Assembly: GCA_034110465.1 (NCBI GenBank)
Contig: JAWUZD010000003.1
Span: forward strand, 124,001 to 188,000
Direction of reading: 5' to 3'
From: Aurantibacter sp034110465
GTDB lineage: Bacteria; Bacteroidota; Bacteroidia; Flavobacteriales; Flavobacteriaceae
DNA length: 64,000 nt
Shown: positions 1 through 8,680 of the stretch, piece by piece
How the letters are laid out: each line of letters begins with the position of its first letter
Numbering within the stretch: the first letter of the stretch is position 1
Made by a program: the position numbers and the translations under genes
Notes under the pieces: generated by a model
Database searches by the model: none
What the model was told of the DNA's origin: nothing
What the model saw: only the letters and a program-made list of their open reading frames with translations

Positions 1-1326
1 ATTATAAGGCTTAATAGCAAAAATATCTGGATCCCAATTTTGACCTAAAATTTCACTTACCACAGCTTTATCTTCTATTATTTCAGTAAACAAAATTTCC
101 TGAACTGTATAATAATATCTATTCTCTTTAGCAATTTGCTCTTGTTCTGCTGTGCGCTTTTTATTATCATCCGAACCAACATTAACAAGTTTAGGTGTTT
201 CGTAATAAACATAATTCAAATACATTCTATCATTATACTCCATATAACTCATAACTAACTTATGATTTGTATAAGTATCAAATAAAGTTTTACTTCTTGA
301 TTTTTGAGCAGCAGATGCGGCTATCAATTCATACTCTACTTTCTTTACTGCGAAATTATCCCAATATATATAAATCCATCCTTTAGCATTAAATCCACCA
401 TTAAAAATACCTTTAGTTTTTAAGTCGATATATTCCAAACCTTTAGATATTTCAATCTTATACAGCTTACGTCCATTCTCAACTAAAACCGTATCTAAAT
501 TAAAATGATGCGTTCTTGTTACTGATTCCTCATCAAACAGAGCACTAAAAGCTTCTGAATTCCTCATTAAATTCAACTTTCCATTAAATAGGCTTTCCAT
601 TCCATTTACACGTGTATCATTCCACTTAATAGCTTTTACAAGTTCGCTTGTTTTAATTGTAGATCTATCTAAATCCTTAGCTTTCAAATTTCGACCTCTA
701 CCATTATTTTTTAAATAAGACGTATAAGTTAACAAACTATCTACATCTCTTAAATCATAACTCTTACGAACTTCGTCTGCGTGAATTTTCAAAGGACTTC
801 TTCGATCACTTTGAAAACCTTCATCATATAAAGTAATTGCACTTTCAACCAACCATTTAAACTCTCTTTTATTACGTTCCTTATGACGGACAAAACCTTT
901 TTGTAGGTAAGATGAATCTGGTAATGTTTCTGGCAATTCTTTTAAAGCTCTCAAAACAATATCACTTCCCGTTTTTGGTCTATTTTCAGCAATTAATACA
1001 ATTTCATCCAACTCAGCTACATCTTCTTCTAAGAAAATCTCAGTAGAATTATCGAAGTCTTTTACTGGTGCTTTAAAACTTTTAAACCCTATAGATGAAA
1101 TAACTAAGGTGTCATTTTCGTGTTTTTGAGGCACTAATAATACAAATTTCCCATCTGAATTACTAATAGATCCAATGGTTGTGTTTTGTACGTAAACACT
1201 TGCGTTTTCTATAGGAGCAAATGACATAAAGTCAACTACTTTGTTTTTTAATTCTACCTGCGCGTTTACTTGCTGTGTTAACCCGAAGATTAAAGCAATA
1301 GCTGTATACTTTAAAGACTTTAACAT
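1..1326 (-). CDS. Carboxypeptidase-regulatory-like domain protein, 3' end missing
   Basis: An open frame runs from an ATG at 1326 off the left edge, giving 442 codons without a stop. Residues 1-23 form a signal peptide (MLKSLKYTAIALIFGLTQQV, then NAQ). A CarboxypepD_reg-like beta-sandwich follows, with VVDFMSFAPIENASVYVQNT, GSISNSDGKF and VISSIGFKS, as in the N-terminal plug-proximal domain of Bacteroidota surface and TonB-linked proteins. The remainder, with an RALKELPETLPDSSYLQKGF segment, resembles flavobacterial outer-membrane or surface proteins of unknown role. It is probably exported and envelope associated. The family assignment of the N-terminal domain is fairly safe; the function of the large C-terminal part is unknown, and the true end lies outside the window. 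Confidence 0.8.
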   Translation of the reverse strand, partial: MLKSLKYTAIALIFGLTQQVNAQVELKNKVVDFMSFAPIENASVYVQNTTIGSISNSDGKFVLLVPQKHENDTLVISSIGFKSFKAPVKDFDNSTEIFLEEDVAELDEIVLIAENRPKTGSDIVLRALKELPETLPDSSYLQKGFVRHKERNKREFKWLVESAITLYDEGFQSDRRSPLKIHADEVRKSYDLRDVDSLLTYTSYLKNNGRGRNLKAKDLDRSTIKTSELVKAIKWNDTRVNGMESLFNGKLNLMRNSEAFSALFDEESVTRTHHFNLDTVLVENGRKLYKIEISKGLEYIDLKTKGIFNGGFNAKGWIYIYWDNFAVKKVEYELIAASAAQKSRSKTLFDTYTNHKLVMSYMEYNDRMYLNYVYYETPKLVNVGSDDNKKRTAEQEQIAKENRYYYTVQEILFTEIIEDKAVVSEILGQNWDPDIFAIKPYN

Positions 1327-1441
1327 AATGTGGTTTTTAGTTCTAAATAGGTTATAGACAATAATCAGACCATAAAAGTAAAACTTTTAAATGGATTACA
1401 TAGATTAACGCTGTTTTTAGCTATTATATTTTGACTTAAAC

Positions 1442-1473
1442 AAAAAAACCTATTCAATTAAGAACAGGTTTTT
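1442..1473 (-). terminator. Intrinsic terminator after acyl-CoA dehydrogenase gene
   Basis: On the minus strand a 12-bp stem (AAAAACCTGTTC against GAATAGGTTTTT, with one G-U pair) closes a 6-nt loop and is followed by T residues. It lies 22 nt past the stop codon at 1496. The G-U pair becomes an A-C mismatch on the plus strand, so it works best as a minus-strand terminator. Confidence 0.75.
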
Positions 1474-1495
1474 CAATATAAATTTATGAAGTAGA

Positions 1496-2665
1496 TTATT
1501 TAACCGCTGGCTTATAATCTTTATTATCAACAATCATTTTAGATAAAATCTCTTTAAGGATTTCTGATGTTCCTCCACCAATAGGTCCTAATCTACTATC
1601 TCTTAACAAACGTGCTAACGGATATTCTTCAATATAACCATAACCACCTAACATTTGAAGACAACTATAAATAGTTTCGTCTGCTACTTTAGTCGATTTT
1701 AATTTAGACATTGTTGCTTCTTTTACTACATATTCGCCTTTATCTAAACGGGCAATTGTTGCATAATTAAACAATTTACAATGCTCTACATCTGTAACGT
1801 GTTCTACCATTTTATGACGTAAGGCTTGGAATTTATTAATAGTTCTTCCAAAAGCTTCACGTTCTGACATATAGTTTAAGGTATAATCTATAGCAAATTC
1901 TGAACGTGCATGAGCATTAATTCCCATAATTAAACGTTCCAAAGCAAAGTGTTGCATTATGTATGGAAATCCTTTATTCTCTTCACCCATTAAGTTTTCC
2001 AGAGGAATCTCAACATTATCAAAAGCAATTTCTGCAGTATCTGAAGCTCTCCAACCTAGTTTATCCAATTTTGTAGCCGAAACACCTTTAGTGTCTCTAT
2101 CTATTAAAAAGATACTAATTCCTTTATTTCCTAATTCCGGACTTGTTTTAGCAGCAACTACTAAATAATCGCTATAAATTCCATTAGTAATAAATGTTTT
2201 AGAACCATTTATAACATATTTATCTCCTTTTTTAACAGCTGTAGTGCGCATTCCTGCAACATCACTACCACCAAAAGGTTCAGTAATACATAAACAACCA
2301 ATTTTATCTCCTAAAATACTTGGCGCTAAATAGTCTTGTTTAATACGTTCGTCTCCTTCTGCGTTTAAATGCGTCATTGCTAAATAAGCGTGAGCCCACA
2401 TTGCAGCAGCAAATCCACCAGAATTTATTTTTTGTAATTCTTCAAGAAAAATAACGGTATAAAATAAGTCTAAATTTAATCCACCATAAGCTTCTGGGTA
2501 ATTAATCCCAAAGAAACCCATATCTCCAAACTTCTTCCATATGAAACGGTCTATAGTTCCTGACTTTTCCCATTTATCAATATGTGGCACTACTTCTTTC
2601 TGTAAGAAATCGGCTAAACTTTCTCTAAACAACTGATGTTCTTCAGTAAAATATAATGAATTCAT
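1496..2665 (-). CDS. Acyl-CoA dehydrogenase
   Basis: A 389-residue FAD flavoenzyme that oxidises an acyl-CoA to the trans-2-enoyl-CoA in fatty-acid or branched-chain degradation. The three standard domains are present at normal length: N-terminal helical, middle beta (ITEPFGGSD around 127-134, then the FITNG segment) and C-terminal helical. The end carries LGGYGYIEEYPLARLLRD and GGGTSEI. In medium-chain enzymes the catalytic Glu precedes the GT of that last motif. Here Gly stands there, and a Glu at 243 in ALERL sits where long-chain and isovaleryl-CoA dehydrogenases place the base. This suggests the long-chain/isovaleryl layout, but the substrate cannot be read from sequence. It appears to be a single-gene unit with its own terminator. 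Confidence 0.93.
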   Translation of the reverse strand: MNSLYFTEEHQLFRESLADFLQKEVVPHIDKWEKSGTIDRFIWKKFGDMGFFGINYPEAYGGLNLDLFYTVIFLEELQKINSGGFAAAMWAHAYLAMTHLNAEGDERIKQDYLAPSILGDKIGCLCITEPFGGSDVAGMRTTAVKKGDKYVINGSKTFITNGIYSDYLVVAAKTSPELGNKGISIFLIDRDTKGVSATKLDKLGWRASDTAEIAFDNVEIPLENLMGEENKGFPYIMQHFALERLIMGINAHARSEFAIDYTLNYMSEREAFGRTINKFQALRHKMVEHVTDVEHCKLFNYATIARLDKGEYVVKEATMSKLKSTKVADETIYSCLQMLGGYGYIEEYPLARLLRDSRLGPIGGGTSEILKEILSKMIVDNKDYKPAVK

Positions 2666-2706
2666 TAAATACGTTTTTTAATGTTTTATGCTTTGATTAG
2701 CATATT

Positions 2707-3573
2707 CTAATTTAGGCGTAAATATAATTTAATTATCTTGATTTTTGAGGCAGGAAAATCATTAATTCGCAATAACTCATCTAAATCTTCAAACTTTTCA
2801 TGAAGTGTTCTATATTCTAAAATACTAAAAGCGATTTCATAATCTATAAATGGAATTGTTACTAGCTCCTTTCTTGTTGCTGTATTTATAATTAAAGTTG
2901 AAATAGCACGAGGATTTCCAATAAAGCAATCGGTTTTTATTTGAGTAATTGTTTCTTCAGATAATCCATAAATAGCATATAATTCGTCTAGCGATGCAAA
3001 TCCACCTTCAAATTTATTTCTATAAGCAATAATGCGCTTAGAAAACGATTTGCCTATACCATAAATAGCTTGCAACTCTATATCCGATGCCTTATTTATG
3101 TCTATATTAAGTTTCTTCTTTTTATAATTATTCAGATACTTTGATTTCGATTTAGGGTTAGTTACCCAATCTGGAAACTTAAAATAAGGCGCTATAACAC
3201 CTAACAAAGAATCTGAAACGTTTGTTACCTTCTGAAAGTCTTTAGCGGAATTTACCCATTTATTTTGCTTTCTAAAAGCTAACAATCTATCTATTTCTTC
3301 TAAAGACATTCCTAATTGATAACCTTTATAATCGGTAATATAGTTAGGGTTAAAAGGATAAATTTGATATTTTTTTTCTTTTGATGCTATTTGCTTTAAC
3401 GAATCTATACGTTGCAATTGCTCTAGTTGATTTCTAGTTAAAGTAACAGAATCTTCTTCTTGATTGGTTATATAGAAATAAAAACCTTGCAGTATTGCAA
3501 TAATTAATAACAAAAGAAAAACCCCATATCGTTGTTGTTTTGAAAACACGATATGGGATTTAAATTTATTCAT
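2707..3573 (-). CDS. Membrane-anchored helix-hairpin-helix (ComEA-like) protein
   Basis: A 288-residue protein with a cytoplasmic N-terminus, one transmembrane helix (about 17-35, YGVFLLLLIIAILQGFYFYI) and three helix-hairpin-helix repeats in the presumed periplasmic part: NPNYITDYKGYQLGMS, then DINKASDIELQAIYGIGKSF, then INTATRKELVTIPFIDYEIA. HhH repeats of this kind bind DNA backbone non-specifically, as in ComEA of competence. Whether this protein takes part in DNA uptake is inference; in flavobacteria such genes usually stand alone. It is preceded by the symporter gene 34 bp upstream on the same strand, so they may share a transcript. Confidence 0.8.
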   Translation of the reverse strand: MNKFKSHIVFSKQQRYGVFLLLLIIAILQGFYFYITNQEEDSVTLTRNQLEQLQRIDSLKQIASKEKKYQIYPFNPNYITDYKGYQLGMSLEEIDRLLAFRKQNKWVNSAKDFQKVTNVSDSLLGVIAPYFKFPDWVTNPKSKSKYLNNYKKKKLNIDINKASDIELQAIYGIGKSFSKRIIAYRNKFEGGFASLDELYAIYGLSEETITQIKTDCFIGNPRAISTLIINTATRKELVTIPFIDYEIAFSILEYRTLHEKFEDLDELLRINDFPASKIKIIKLYLRLN

Positions 3574-3607
3574 TTAACTTATACTTATTTAAGCATAAGT
3601 TACAACA

Positions 3608-5398
3608 TTATTTTGTTTTAGCTATCTCTCCAGATTTCACCTTAGCATAATACTCTTTTAAATCTTTAGCAACGCTACCACTCATAAGATACAATCCTAG
3701 AAGGTTAGGTATTGCAAGAGTTAAAAACATATAATCTGCAAAATCAATTACCGCTCCTAAACCAATTGAGGCTCCTAAGATTACAGTAAGTAAAAACACC
3801 ACTTTAAATATATTAGTTACAATTTTAGTTTCTCCAAATAAACTTTGTGCCGCTTGAACACCATAGTAAGACCAAGTTAAAATAGTAGAAAAAGCAAATA
3901 AGAAAATAGCAATGGTTAAGAAAATATTTGCTCCAGGAATAACCTTAGCAAAAGCAACTGCTGTTAATGCAGAACCAGTTTCTTCGTATCCTGTATAAGT
4001 TCCTGTAAATATTAATACTAAAGCTGTTAATGTACATACCACAACAGTATCTATAAATGGCTCCAATAAAGCTACAAATCCTTCAGCTACAGGATGCTTA
4101 GTTTTTGCTGCAGAATGCGCAATAGATGCAGAACCTAAACCAGCTTCGTTAGAGAATGCTGCTCTTTGGAAACCTAATACCATAACACCTAAAAAACCAC
4201 CATACATAGCATCTGCTTCAAAAGCACCATTAAAAATTAATGAGAATGCGTTTCCGATTTCAGAAATATTTGCTCCAATAACAATTAAACACATTACAAT
4301 GTATAAAGCTGCCATAGAAGGCACCACTTTATCTGTTACTTTGGCAATTCCTTTTAAACCTCCAACAATTACAATTCCAACTAAAACAGCAATACCTATT
4401 CCAATAAAAGTTTTAGCAATACCGCCAACTCCCATTACACTAGATAATTGAGCTGCTGCTTGATTAGCTTGAAACATTGAACCTGCAGCAAAAGCGGCTA
4501 ACATAATTACAAATGCATAAACTGCAGATAATACTTTACCTATATTTTTGAAGCCACGTTCTTCAAATCCTTTTTTAAGATATTCCATTGGACCACCAGA
4601 AATGGTTCCATCTTCTTCTAAAACTCTATATTTTACTCCTAAAGTACATTCTACGAATTTTGTAGACATACCTAATAAACCAGCTAAAATCAACCAAAAT
4701 GTTGCACCTGGTCCACCAGTTGCTATTGCTACTGCTACACCTGCAATATTTCCTAATCCTACTGTTCCAGAAACTGCTGTTGCCAAAGCTTGGAAATGTG
4801 TTACTTCTCCAATTGCATCTGGGTCATCATACTTACCTCTTATTAAATCTAAAGAATGTTTTATTCCTCTTAAATTGATAAAACCAAATCTGAATGTAAA
4901 AAATATAGCTCCTAAAATTAGCCAAATAACCATAAAAGGTAACTTTATAGTTTTCTCTGTTCCATTTGGATTTAATAAGACATCGCCATTATCATCTGTT
5001 ACACGGTTATCGTATAAACCAATAGCGTGAAACGGGTCAAAAAAGAAATACTTATCCATAAAATTAACTACTGGCGCAAAAGAGGCACTTAGTGTTTCTG
5101 GAAATGAGTTTGTAGGTACCTCAAAAGTTATTTCTTTAGTTTTGTTGTTTGCGTCTATTACTTTTACAGAATATTCTTTTCCTTCTGTTGCTTTTACTAA
5201 AACATCTGTTTTAGTATCAACACTTTTTTCTGACCAAAAATACTGGTAAGGCGCTTGTCCTCCTGTTGCATTTATTGTTATAATTGCAGTATTAAGTTCG
5301 TCTGAATCATCTGAAATATTATGTGTGACATTTAAGTCTTGTGCATTTAAAAATGATAAAGACAAAAAAGACATAAGGATAAAAATACCTTTCTTCAT
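3608..5398 (-). CDS. Alanine/glycine:cation symporter (AGCS) with SprB-like N-terminal domain
   Basis: A 596-residue protein, about 130 longer than usual for the AGCS sodium:alanine/glycine symporters. The transporter part starts near residue 150 and holds the family landmarks: ALATAVSGTVGLGNIAGVA, the GGPMEYLKKG segment, SNEAGLGSASIAHSAA, and about ten membrane helices. Before it come a signal peptide (MKKGIFILMSFLSLSFLNAQ) and a roughly 75-residue beta-rich segment containing ITINATGGQAPYQYFWS and YSVKVIDANNKTKEITFEV, which resembles the SprB repeat found in flavobacterial adhesins. The N-terminal domain should therefore be periplasmic. Transport function is secure at family level; the substrate and the role of the extra domain are not known. 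Confidence 0.9.
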   Translation of the reverse strand: MKKGIFILMSFLSLSFLNAQDLNVTHNISDDSDELNTAIITINATGGQAPYQYFWSEKSVDTKTDVLVKATEGKEYSVKVIDANNKTKEITFEVPTNSFPETLSASFAPVVNFMDKYFFFDPFHAIGLYDNRVTDDNGDVLLNPNGTEKTIKLPFMVIWLILGAIFFTFRFGFINLRGIKHSLDLIRGKYDDPDAIGEVTHFQALATAVSGTVGLGNIAGVAVAIATGGPGATFWLILAGLLGMSTKFVECTLGVKYRVLEEDGTISGGPMEYLKKGFEERGFKNIGKVLSAVYAFVIMLAAFAAGSMFQANQAAAQLSSVMGVGGIAKTFIGIGIAVLVGIVIVGGLKGIAKVTDKVVPSMAALYIVMCLIVIGANISEIGNAFSLIFNGAFEADAMYGGFLGVMVLGFQRAAFSNEAGLGSASIAHSAAKTKHPVAEGFVALLEPFIDTVVVCTLTALVLIFTGTYTGYEETGSALTAVAFAKVIPGANIFLTIAIFLFAFSTILTWSYYGVQAAQSLFGETKIVTNIFKVVFLLTVILGASIGLGAVIDFADYMFLTLAIPNLLGLYLMSGSVAKDLKEYYAKVKSGEIAKTK

Positions 5399-5507
5399 AG
5401 TAAAATGTTGGATTAAATTTAAATTGATTTGGTTATTTTTAAGTAATAGGCAGCAAGATGCTAAAAAAAATCCTAATTTTAAAGCTTAAGATGTTAAAAC
5501 ACCTGTA

Positions 5508-6530
5508 TTAATCTAAATTATACATAGAATTTAACTTTTGAATTTGCTCTGGTCTTCCAAGAACAATAATTTTAGAGTTTGGAACTAATTTAACTTCGGC
5601 TTCTGGATTTACAATATATTCTCCATCTATTCCTTTAAAACCAATAACGGTACAACCAGATTTATTTCTTAAATCTAAGTCTTTAATGGTCCTAATATCA
5701 TTAGTGTTATAAAGTTTTTCAACTTCAATTTCTTCAATATTAATATCAGATTTCCCTACTATTGATAAGTTATCTATAAACTCTATTAAATCTGGAACAA
5801 CTACTAAACTTGCCATATGATCGCCACCAATTCTATCTGGCATAATAACATTATCTGCTCCAGCTAACTTTAATTTCTTATAAGATGTTTCTTGTGAAGC
5901 ACGACTTACAATATGCAAACCGCTATTTATTTGTCTTGCAGAAAGCACTACAAACAAATTATCAGCATCATCTGGCAAAGCCGTAATTAATGTTTTAGCA
6001 CGTTCTATTCCTGCTTGCATTAAGACCTCATCTTCGTTGGCATTACCTTCAATAAAACGAATCTCTTCAGTTTGAAACTTATCTATGGTTGATCTGTTTT
6101 TCTCAATAATTACAAAAGGCTTGTTATGAGCCAATAATTTAGTAGCAGCTTGTTTTCCGTTTCTACCATAACCACAAATAATAATATGGTTAGAAAATCC
6201 ATCAATTTGTTTTTGCATTTTCTTTTGTTTTAATTCTTCTAAATTATTTTTACTTAAAATGGTTTCCGTTATAACGGTTAATGCATAACCAACAATTACA
6301 ACACTTGTTAAAATAAGTATAACAGTAAAGAGCTTAGCTTCATCTGTTAAAGGGGAAACTTCTCCAAATCCTACTGTTGTGATAGTTATTACAGTCATAT
6401 AAACTGCATCTACAAAAGTATAATCTGCTATAACAATATAACCAACAACACCTAGGCACAACAGAGAAAACAGCAACAGTAATGCTGTATACATTTTTGA
6501 CCTAAAGATAACTTGAATTGGGTTTTGCAT
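5508..6530 (-). CDS. Two-TM potassium channel with RCK (TrkA-N/TrkA-C) domains
   Basis: A 340-residue channel of the MthK/KtrAB-like type. Two membrane helices (about 14-34 and 66-90) flank a pore loop with the selectivity filter TVGFGE at 52-57. A Rossmann RCK domain follows, with the nucleotide-binding GYGRNG at 120-125, and then a TrkA-C domain in the last 80 residues. It probably gates K+ flux in response to a nucleotide or divalent ligand. It is the last gene of a tight minus-strand operon (gaps of 3 and 12 bp) with a PspC-like protein and a DUF2851 protein. Confidence 0.92.
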   Translation of the reverse strand: MQNPIQVIFRSKMYTALLLLFSLLCLGVVGYIVIADYTFVDAVYMTVITITTVGFGEVSPLTDEAKLFTVILILTSVVIVGYALTVITETILSKNNLEELKQKKMQKQIDGFSNHIIICGYGRNGKQAATKLLAHNKPFVIIEKNRSTIDKFQTEEIRFIEGNANEDEVLMQAGIERAKTLITALPDDADNLFVVLSARQINSGLHIVSRASQETSYKKLKLAGADNVIMPDRIGGDHMASLVVVPDLIEFIDNLSIVGKSDINIEEIEVEKLYNTNDIRTIKDLDLRNKSGCTVIGFKGIDGEYIVNPEAEVKLVPNSKIIVLGRPEQIQKLNSMYNLD

Positions 6531-6533
6531 AAA

Positions 6534-6761
6534 TTATAAGTCGAAAACTGAAGTTCTTTTAGTGTACAATAAATCTTTAATTCGCATCCAAAAGGCTAAA
6601 AATAAATATAGTGCAAAACCAAAACCTAAAGTTACAAAAGTTAAATACATAAATGATGTTCTTACTACTTTAGCACGTATACCTAACCTATCTGCAATTC
6701 GCTGACAAACATCGTAACCGCGTTTTTGGAAATAAAGCAATAATCTATATGCAGGATTCAT
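6534..6761 (-). CDS. PspC-domain family small membrane protein
   Basis: A 75-residue protein with one clear membrane span (about 40-58, YLTFVTLGFGFALYLFLAFW). Its N-terminal half (CQRIADRLGIRAKVVRTSFM) matches the short PspC-domain layout, in which a basic amphipathic stretch precedes the helix. PspC proteins take part in envelope-stress responses, but this short flavobacterial form has no assigned role. It sits 3 bp before the K+ channel gene and 12 bp after the DUF2851 gene, so all three are probably cotranscribed. Confidence 0.75.
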   Translation of the reverse strand: MNPAYRLLLYFQKRGYDVCQRIADRLGIRAKVVRTSFMYLTFVTLGFGFALYLFLAFWMRIKDLLYTKRTSVFDL

Positions 6762-6773
6762 ACCGCAAGATAC

Positions 6774-8045
6774 TTATTTTTGTTGTAATAATGCGTTACC
6801 AATTGCACATTGCACACATTTATTTTTATCGCAATAATTTGTTTTAAGCTGCAGTAATCCTTGACTTTGCAAAGCTGTTTTAGATATCTTTTTTATAGTT
6901 TGAAATTTAGCTACCAAACTATTAACTTCTAATGGGATTTGCTGAATCACCTCTAACAGCAAATCAGCATTAAACTGACCTTGATATTTGGCATAACTAT
7001 ATTTTAAAGGAATAATAGTATTAATAATTAATAAGTCTTTAAACTTTTTTGATAAGCTTTTCTTTTGAATCTTAGATACTTTTGAAAACGTATAATGTGT
7101 CTCCCAAAACTCTGAAACACCAACATCTAAAACCAAATACATTTGTTTTAATGTTTCGGCTTCCATTAATTTTGAAAATAATTGATTTTGTGTTCCGTAT
7201 AAGTCTGCTAATTGAGATAATCTTATGGTTGGAAAATTAGCAGGTCTTAATCTAAAAAACTGCAACTGACTTTGCATTGGGCTTAAACTAAACTTCTGTT
7301 TTAAAAACTGATATTCCTTTTGAAGCGTTTTATAATAAACATGTTCAACCTCATCAACCAATAAATTAGCTTGTCCAAAAAATAACGCTTCTAATTGTGT
7401 TGTATTATGCTGATGTTTTCTAACGACTGAAAAATCTATACTTTTTGACAACTCTAAAAAAGCATCTCCATTTACTTTTAAGCCAAAATTCTTAGCTAGC
7501 AACTGAAACAAAACTGCTTCCCAATTATTTTTAGATTGCTCTAATAAATCTGAAATTAATTCTCCCTTAAGTTCTAATCTTTCAAAATACAAGCGTTCTA
7601 TCCAATTATTAAATGTAAAATTAGAAACCTTGGCAAAACTGCTTTCGCAATTAATCCATTGTTGCTTATTAGTATATAAGTTTACATATTGTGCATAAAA
7701 ATCTTTATTTACAATAGATTTTAATTCTAAGGTTGGAATTTCTGTATTGTCTTTTCTAAAAATTTCTGCATCGTGTTCCCAAACTACGTGAAGTATTACA
7801 TTATCGTAAGCTTTATCTGTTTCGTGCTTGTGCAAATACCAATCTGATGATTTTACGTGAATCTCTACATTTCCAGCCCAAATCTGATTGTCTATTTTTA
7901 ATTTTGAATTAAAAAAATCGGGACCAGAATTATGGTTATGTTGCCCAATAGAAGTAATTACAACATCTAAACCGTTAATCGTTTTTAGATTAGTAAACTC
8001 AAACTTTTTATACAGCCAAATGTAATGAAGTATGTCTTCTTGCAT
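6774..8045 (-). CDS. DUF2851 family protein
   Basis: A 423-residue soluble protein of the Bacteroidota-specific DUF2851 family. The conserved N-terminus is visible: LHYIWLYKKF, then IGQHNHNSGPDFFNSKL, then WAGNVEIHVKSSDWYLHKH and NVILHVVWEHD. The spacing of His, Asp and Glu in this part (SGPDFFN, GNVEIHVKSSDW) recalls nuclease-like folds, but that is only a suggestion. The C-terminus ends in a small Cys cluster (CDKNKCVQCAIGNALL), which could bind a metal. It is the first gene of the operon with the PspC-like protein and the K+ channel. No experimental function is known to me. Confidence 0.85.
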   Translation of the reverse strand: MQEDILHYIWLYKKFEFTNLKTINGLDVVITSIGQHNHNSGPDFFNSKLKIDNQIWAGNVEIHVKSSDWYLHKHETDKAYDNVILHVVWEHDAEIFRKDNTEIPTLELKSIVNKDFYAQYVNLYTNKQQWINCESSFAKVSNFTFNNWIERLYFERLELKGELISDLLEQSKNNWEAVLFQLLAKNFGLKVNGDAFLELSKSIDFSVVRKHQHNTTQLEALFFGQANLLVDEVEHVYYKTLQKEYQFLKQKFSLSPMQSQLQFFRLRPANFPTIRLSQLADLYGTQNQLFSKLMEAETLKQMYLVLDVGVSEFWETHYTFSKVSKIQKKSLSKKFKDLLIINTIIPLKYSYAKYQGQFNADLLLEVIQQIPLEVNSLVAKFQTIKKISKTALQSQGLLQLKTNYCDKNKCVQCAIGNALLQQK

Positions 8046-8067
8046 CTTTTAAAGTTAGGAAACATTC

Positions 8068-8098
8068 TTGACTTTGTCAAAAGTTTAAGTTAGCTTTG
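8068..8098 (+). promoter_or_regulatory. Bacteroidota-type promoter
   Basis: TTG at 8068-8070, a 20-nt spacer and TAGCTTTG at 8091-8098 fit the -33/-7 consensus of the Bacteroidota primary sigma factor. It would transcribe the small membrane-protein gene starting at 8187 with a leader of about 80 nt. Confidence 0.6.
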
Positions 8099-8186
8099 TT
8101 TAACTGACGGTATGAAAAATAAAATATTCTATCACTAAAAAGTAAGCTATAAATAAGTATCGACAAATAAAAAACTCAATAAAGAA

Positions 8187-8441
8187 ATGGAACAAAAAAA
8201 ACTTAAAGACTTAACAAGTGAAGAATTATTAAACGAAGCAAAGAAGTTGAAATCGAATAATATTATAGATGCTACATTGATAGGTATTTTAATTGGAATT
8301 TTAATTTATAGTATTACAGCAGGTAACTTTAGCTACTTTTTTGGTTTAATACTTATGTATGCAATTTATAAACTAGCAACAAAAAGCAACTTTAGGAAGG
8401 AAGAAATTGAAAACCTTTTAAAAGAACGAAATTTAAAATAG
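8187..8441 (+). CDS. Small two-TM membrane protein, function unknown
   Basis: An 84-residue protein with a charged N-terminal helix (KKLKDLTSEELLNEAKKLKS), two adjacent membrane spans (about 29-46 and 49-65) and a basic C-terminal helix. Charged ends around a helical hairpin are common in flavobacterial small membrane proteins of unknown role. A good promoter lies upstream and the gene stands alone. Coding confidence is moderate because the protein is short, but amino-acid composition and the amphipathic ends look real. Confidence 0.65.
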   Translation: MEQKKLKDLTSEELLNEAKKLKSNNIIDATLIGILIGILIYSITAGNFSYFFGLILMYAIYKLATKSNFRKEEIENLLKERNLK

Positions 8442-8649
8442 TAAAATACTTTATTATTTTCTTACCAGCAATTAACTAAAAAAGTTTAATTACTGTGAGA
8501 AATAGACCAAAAATCGAGAAAAACAGGTGCCAAAATATAACACAACACATACATTAAATAAATTTCATAAACGGACATTAATTAAATTATTAGCAATCTT
8601 TCCTACCAAACAAATCCTAATCTACACTTCAAAAAAAATCTAATTAATG

Positions 8650-8657
8650 TATCTTTG
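8650..8657 (+). promoter_or_regulatory. -7 box before the PLP enzyme gene
   Basis: TATCTTTG matches TAnnTTTG exactly, 23 nt before the ATG at 8681. Directly downstream, TACCTT (8659-8664) and AAGGTA (8672-8677) form an inverted repeat within the short leader. It could be an operator or a small hairpin; nothing further can be said. Confidence 0.6.
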
Positions 8658-8680
8658 TTACCTTATTAAACAAGGTAGTT

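Noticed and set aside
4548..5030. Plus-strand 160-codon ORF
   Set aside because: It is antisense to conserved parts of the AGCS symporter and has no signal, domain or promoter of its own.
8659..8677. Inverted repeat TACCTT/AAGGTA in the leader of the PLP gene as a SAM or other riboswitch
   Set aside because: The leader is too short (about 20 nt) for any known riboswitch; it can be no more than a small operator or hairpin.
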